From NCBI RefSeq assembly GCF_938030815.1, contig NZ_CALHII010000022.1, positions 1-16,089 of the forward strand: a stretch of 16,089 nucleotides of DNA. The letters run 5' to 3'. The translations under genes were made by a program, and so were the position numbers. Shown piece after piece: positions 13,054-16,089 of this stretch. The DNA comes from an uncultured Campylobacter sp. (GTDB lineage: Bacteria > Campylobacterota > Campylobacteria > Campylobacterales > Campylobacteraceae). Each line of letters starts with the position of its first letter. The stretch's first letter is position 1. Under the pieces are notes generated by a model. It worked only from the letters and a program-made list of their open reading frames with translations. It was not told where the DNA came from and did not search any database.

Positions 13054-14594
13054 ACTGCGAAAGCTTCGGTAGTTGCGGCAGCTGCACGCTCGGCGAGCCC
13101 TATGAAGATCAAATTCCATACAAAAAGCAGCTGATAAGCGATAAGTTCAGAGAATTTTTTGACGGCGAGTTTGAGTTTTTTGCCTCACAGCCGCAAAATT
13201 ACCGCATCAGGGCGGAATTTGGTATCTGGCACGATATTTGGCATAGCGCATTTGATCTTGCATACACGATGGGCGGCGCACGTAGCAAGAAAATTTTAAT
13301 TAACGAATGCCCTAAAGTAGCGCTTCCTATCGCAAATTTAATGCCGCGGCTGTTAGAGGCGCTTAGGCGTAGCGAAGCTTTAAAAGAGAAGCTCTTCGGC
13401 GTCGAGTTCATCTCGTGCGCCAGCGGGATTTTGGCGACGCTGCTTTATCACAAGCGCCTGGGCGAGAGCGAGCAGGGGGCGATTTGCGAGCTGGCGGGCA
13501 AGCTTGGCATCAGAGTTATGGCTCGCGCGCGCGGACAGAAGCTGCTAAGCGGCGAGCTAAGCCTCACAGACGAGCTTTGCGTGGACGGACGGGTTTATAA
13601 ATTTCGCTTCGGCGAAAACGCCTTCATCCAGCCCAACCGCGGCGTGAACGAAAAGATGATCGCCTGGGCGAGAAGCTGCGTGGACTTCGGCAAAGATGGC
13701 GCGAGCGAGGTGTGCGCCGCGCAGAATTTCGCCGCAAAGAATTTTACTGAAAAAAAAATTGCCTCGCAAAATTCCGCAGCGCAAAATTACGGCTGCGAGC
13801 AGTCCACCCCGCGAAATTCTACGGATCGAAATTTTGCTTCTGAAAATTCCGCCGAATTTAACGCCGCTTTCCGGAATTCCGTTAAAGCAAATTCTGCTCG
13901 CGCGGAGTTTAACAGCGAAAATTCCGTGAAATTTAACTGTGCGTACGCATACGAAAGCTCTGCGGATAATAATTCCGCTCGTAAGGATTTGGAAGTGCAA
14001 AATTCCGCTGCGCAAAATTTGGATTGTGAAAAGAAAAGCGCGCAAAATTCAGCCTGCAAAAATTCAACCGAGCAAAATTCGAGCTGCAAACAACATGCCG
14101 TGCGCCCAGAAAGCTCCGCTGCGCGCGATCTGCTGGAGCTGTACTGCGGGCACGGCAACTTCACTATCCCGCTTGCGGCTAAATTTAACCGCGTGCTGGC
14201 GAGTGAAATTTCAAAAAGCTCGATCGCGAATGCCCGCATAAACTGCGAGCTCAACGGCGTTTGCAACGCGCAATTCGTCCGCCTTAGCGCGGATGAGTTG
14301 ATGAGCGCGTTTGCGCGCAGGCGCGAGTTTGAGCGGCTAAAGGGGATCGATATTTTCGGCTACGATTTTTCGCACGTCTTGATCGATCCGCCGCGCGCGG
14401 GGCTGGAGCCTAGCGTGATTGATTTCATAAAAAATTTTCAAAATTTGATCTACATCTCCTGTAATCTGCAGACGCTTTTTGAAAATTTACGCTCGCTTTG
14501 CGCTACGCACGAGGTACGCAGGTTTGCGATCTTCGATCAGTTCGCGCATACGAGCCATATCGAATGCGGCGTGCTGCTGCGGCGCAGGAGTTAA
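13050..14594 (+). CDS. trmA: tRNA (uracil-5-)-methyltransferase TrmA with a large repeat insert
   Basis: It makes 5-methyluridine at position 54 of tRNA using SAM. The body matches E. coli TrmA closely: YRIRAEFGIWHD, LLYHKRLGE, GENAFIQPN, DLLELYCGHGNF (from residue 360, SAM site), IDPPRAGL, YISCNLQTL with nucleophile Cys471, and HIECGVLL with base Glu505. The protein is 514 residues against 366 in E. coli. Almost all the excess lies at residues about 214-358, a low-complexity Asn/Ser/Ala/Gln-rich segment with a five-residue period, placed between the RNA-binding part and the SAM domain. The N-terminus MNCESFGSCGSCTL has Cys3, Cys9 and Cys12 (CX5CX2C), with Cys87 in NECPKVALP. This resembles the Fe-S ligands of RlmD and is absent from E. 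coli TrmA. The gene starts inside the nhaC stop (ATGA). Confidence 0.93.
   Translation: MNCESFGSCGSCTLGEPYEDQIPYKKQLISDKFREFFDGEFEFFASQPQNYRIRAEFGIWHDIWHSAFDLAYTMGGARSKKILINECPKVALPIANLMPRLLEALRRSEALKEKLFGVEFISCASGILATLLYHKRLGESEQGAICELAGKLGIRVMARARGQKLLSGELSLTDELCVDGRVYKFRFGENAFIQPNRGVNEKMIAWARSCVDFGKDGASEVCAAQNFAAKNFTEKKIASQNSAAQNYGCEQSTPRNSTDRNFASENSAEFNAAFRNSVKANSARAEFNSENSVKFNCAYAYESSADNNSARKDLEVQNSAAQNLDCEKKSAQNSACKNSTEQNSSCKQHAVRPESSAARDLLELYCGHGNFTIPLAAKFNRVLASEISKSSIANARINCELNGVCNAQFVRLSADELMSAFARRREFERLKGIDIFGYDFSHVLIDPPRAGLEPSVIDFIKNFQNLIYISCNLQTLFENLRSLCATHEVRRFAIFDQFAHTSHIECGVLLRRRS
13689..14126 (+). repeat. 15-base degenerate repeat array inside trmA
   Basis: In-frame AAT codons start at 13725, 13740, 13770, 13785, 13815, 13830, 13845, 13875, 13890, 13920, 13971, 14001, 14016, 14046, 14061 and 14076. 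All intervals are 15 or 30 bases except one of 51. The common unit is close to GCNGCGCAAAATTCC, translated as A-A-Q-N-S. Units are heavily diverged; examples are AAKNF, ASQNS, TDRNF, ASENS, EVQNS and TEQNS. The array keeps the trmA frame. On the opposite strand the same DNA reads as A-E-F-x-x units, similar to pentapeptide-repeat proteins. Confidence 0.85.
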
Positions 14595-14658
14595 GCGGAG
14601 CTAAAACCGAAGCTGCGGATTTAGGCTGCGCGCGGGATAAAATTTCGCCTAAAATATG

Positions 14659-14664
14659 TATAAT
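14659..14664 (+). promoter_or_regulatory. -10 element for ilvA
   Basis: A perfect TATAAT with an upstream TATG (extended -10 form) lies 30 bases before the ilvA ATG, after a 100-base gap from trmA. It indicates that ilvA has its own promoter. No leader-peptide attenuator is visible. Confidence 0.6.
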
Positions 14665-14694
14665 AACAAAATTTAAAATTACGAAAGGAAGTAG

Positions 14695-15906
14695 ATGGTT
14701 GATCTAAATAAAATCATCCGAGCAAAGCGCACGATAAACGATTTCGTCTATAAAACGCCCTTTGCTCTGGCGCCGAAGCTCAGCAAGCTTTACGGCGCGG
14801 AAGTATATCTTAAAAGCGAGAATTTACAGCGCACCGGCGCGTATAAGATCCGTGGGGCTTACAATAAAATCGCGCACCTAACGGATGAGGAGCGGGCGCA
14901 TGGAGTAATAGCCGCAAGCGCGGGCAACCACGCCCAAGGCGTAGCGATGAGCGCGCAAAAATTCGGCGTGCATGCTGTGATCGTAATGCCTGAGGCCACG
15001 CCGTTACTTAAGGTAAGCGGCACGAAGGCTCTGGGCGCGGAGATCATCCTAAAGGGCGATAATTTCGACGAGGCGTACGCGTTTGCGCTGGAATATGCCA
15101 AAGAGCATAATCTGACATTCGTGCATCCCTTCAACGACGAGTTCGTCCAAGCAGGCCAGGGCACGATCGCGCTTGAGATGATCGAGGAGGTCGCAGATCT
15201 TGAATACATCGTCGTTCCAGTTGGCGGCGGCGGGCTTGCGACGGGGGTTTGCAGCTGTGCCAAACAGATCAATCCAGACATCAAAATCATCGCCGTAGCC
15301 GCCAAGGGCGCGCCCGCGATGCACGATAGCTTCGTCGCGAAAAAGCCTCTAAATTCCAAATCTGTCCGCACCATCGCCGACGGCATCGCCGTGCGGGATA
15401 CTAGCGAGATCACGCTTAGCACGATCATCGAGTGCGTCGATGAGTTCGTGCAGGTCGATGACGAGGAGATCGCAAGCGCGATACTCTATCTGCTCGAGCA
15501 GCAAAAAATCATCGTTGAGGGCGCGGGCGCGGCGGGCGTAGCGGCGCTGATGAACGCGAAATTCCAATTCCCCGCGGGCGCAAAGATCGGCATCATCCTA
15601 AGCGGCGGCAACATCGATGTGCAGATGCTAAACATCATCATCGAAAAGGGTCTTATCAAATCGCACCGCAAGATGACGATCAATGTCACGCTCGTCGATA
15701 AGCCGGGCGCGCTTACTGGGCTTACAGAAATTTTGCGCCGCGCCAATGCAAACATCGTCAAGATCGACTACGACCGCTTTTCGACCAACATCGAGTACGG
15801 CGATGCGCAGATCACGATCACGCTTGAGACCAAAGGCAAGGCTCATCAAGAGGACATCGCCTGGGCACTCAAAAACGCAGGGTATGATTTCAGGGAGATT
15901 TTGTAA
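14695..15906 (+). CDS. ilvA: Threonine ammonia-lyase (threonine dehydratase)
   Basis: A 403-residue PLP enzyme converting threonine to 2-oxobutanoate and ammonia, the first step of isoleucine synthesis. The fold type II catalytic domain covers residues 1 to about 320: ENLQRTGAYKIRGAYNK with Schiff-base Lys51, ASAGNHAQGVA, the phosphate-binding VGGGGLATG (176-184), and SGGN (303-306). A C-terminal ACT domain (about 326-403) starts MTINVTLVDKPGALTGLTEILRRANANI. The length fits the short class with one ACT domain, unlike the roughly 514-residue E. coli IlvA with two ACT-like modules. A catabolic TdcB-type role cannot be excluded, but the ACT domain and lone housekeeping setting favour biosynthesis. 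The start has AAGGA at 14685-14689. Confidence 0.94.
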   Translation: MVDLNKIIRAKRTINDFVYKTPFALAPKLSKLYGAEVYLKSENLQRTGAYKIRGAYNKIAHLTDEERAHGVIAASAGNHAQGVAMSAQKFGVHAVIVMPEATPLLKVSGTKALGAEIILKGDNFDEAYAFALEYAKEHNLTFVHPFNDEFVQAGQGTIALEMIEEVADLEYIVVPVGGGGLATGVCSCAKQINPDIKIIAVAAKGAPAMHDSFVAKKPLNSKSVRTIADGIAVRDTSEITLSTIIECVDEFVQVDDEEIASAILYLLEQQKIIVEGAGAAGVAALMNAKFQFPAGAKIGIILSGGNIDVQMLNIIIEKGLIKSHRKMTINVTLVDKPGALTGLTEILRRANANIVKIDYDRFSTNIEYGDAQITITLETKGKAHQEDIAWALKNAGYDFREIL

Positions 15907-16089
15907 AATTTCGCCGGAGCTCTGGGCTTGGGCTTTGATTGCGCTTCTCGACTCACGGCGGTTAAATTTTAAATTTACATCCGCTTATACCCGCTGCGCC
16001 GAAACACTTTGCGGCTCGTGGTTTTAAATTTTACGTAGAATTTAAAATTTCAAATATGCGGCGCAAGCCGTTAAATAAAAATGCTCGAG
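15907..16089. other. Non-coding tail with AT palindromes
   Basis: No gene is seen after the ilvA stop. TTAAATTTTAAATTTA lies at 15962-15977. A near-perfect palindrome spans 16022-16047, with arms TTTTAAATTTTAC and GTAGAATTTAAAA that differ at one position (a G-T pair in RNA). No run of T after a GC stem was found, so no ilvA terminator is called. Confidence 0.5.

Noticed and set aside
13557..14045. 162-codon minus-strand open frame over trmA
   Set aside because: It is kept open by the 15-base repeat grid and by trmA codon bias. The sense protein is a clear TrmA with catalytic residues on both sides.
13689..14126. A frameshift or pseudogene explanation for trmA
   Set aside because: One frame runs without interruption from the N-terminal motifs to the C-terminal catalytic Glu, and the insert length is an exact multiple of three.

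Overview
The window reads as chromosomal DNA of a Campylobacter-type epsilonproteobacterium. The proteins have the epsilonproteobacterial character (class II DAHP synthase, a YebC/cyclophilin pair, a CopZ/CopA pair, NhaC followed by TrmA). Coding DNA is GC-richer than in C. jejuni, and the unusually long gaps are full of AAATTTT/AAAATTT words. This combination suggests the higher-GC oral Campylobacter group (C. gracilis, C. rectus or C. showae type). The species is inference; no rRNA or other marker is present.

Layout. Positions 2-184 are the tail of an unidentified gene. On the minus strand, rarD (858-1730) and a small membrane-anchored coiled-coil protein (455-865) overlap by 8 bases. The class II DAHP synthase gene (1835-3178, plus) stands alone, with a TATAAT box, a strong ribosome site and a clear intrinsic terminator. 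About 1.16 kb without a convincing gene follows. The minus-strand operon yebC > ppi > acpS (5979 down to 4342) comes next. It is divergent from a copper pair, a CopZ-like HMA protein and the P1B-type ATPase CopA (6113-8519). About 0.9 kb of repeat-rich non-coding DNA follows, including a very CG-rich block at about 9005-9307. A secreted ankyrin-repeat protein (9435-10667) is followed by another 0.69 kb without a gene. Then nhaC and trmA overlap as ATGA (11353-14594), and ilvA follows with its own TATAAT promoter (14695-15906).

Function. The genes are mostly core housekeeping: entry to the shikimate pathway, isoleucine synthesis, tRNA methylation, acyl-carrier-protein activation, prolyl isomerisation, copper efflux and Na+/H+ exchange. 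I see no phage, insertion sequence, CRISPR array, rRNA or tRNA.

The most unusual feature is inside trmA. About 145 extra residues sit between the RNA-binding half and the SAM-binding half of the enzyme, where E. coli TrmA has only a few residues. The insert is built on a 15-base, five-codon period with about 16 phased AAT (Asn) codons, giving a degenerate five-residue repeat of the form x-x-[QKRE]-N-[SF]. Its core DNA word, AAAATTCCGC, is the same kind of word that fills the intergenic gaps. The same protein also carries CX5CX2C plus a distant Cys, a pattern like the [4Fe-4S] ligands of RlmD that E. coli TrmA lacks. Lesser oddities are several families of short degenerate repeats and palindromes in the long gaps.
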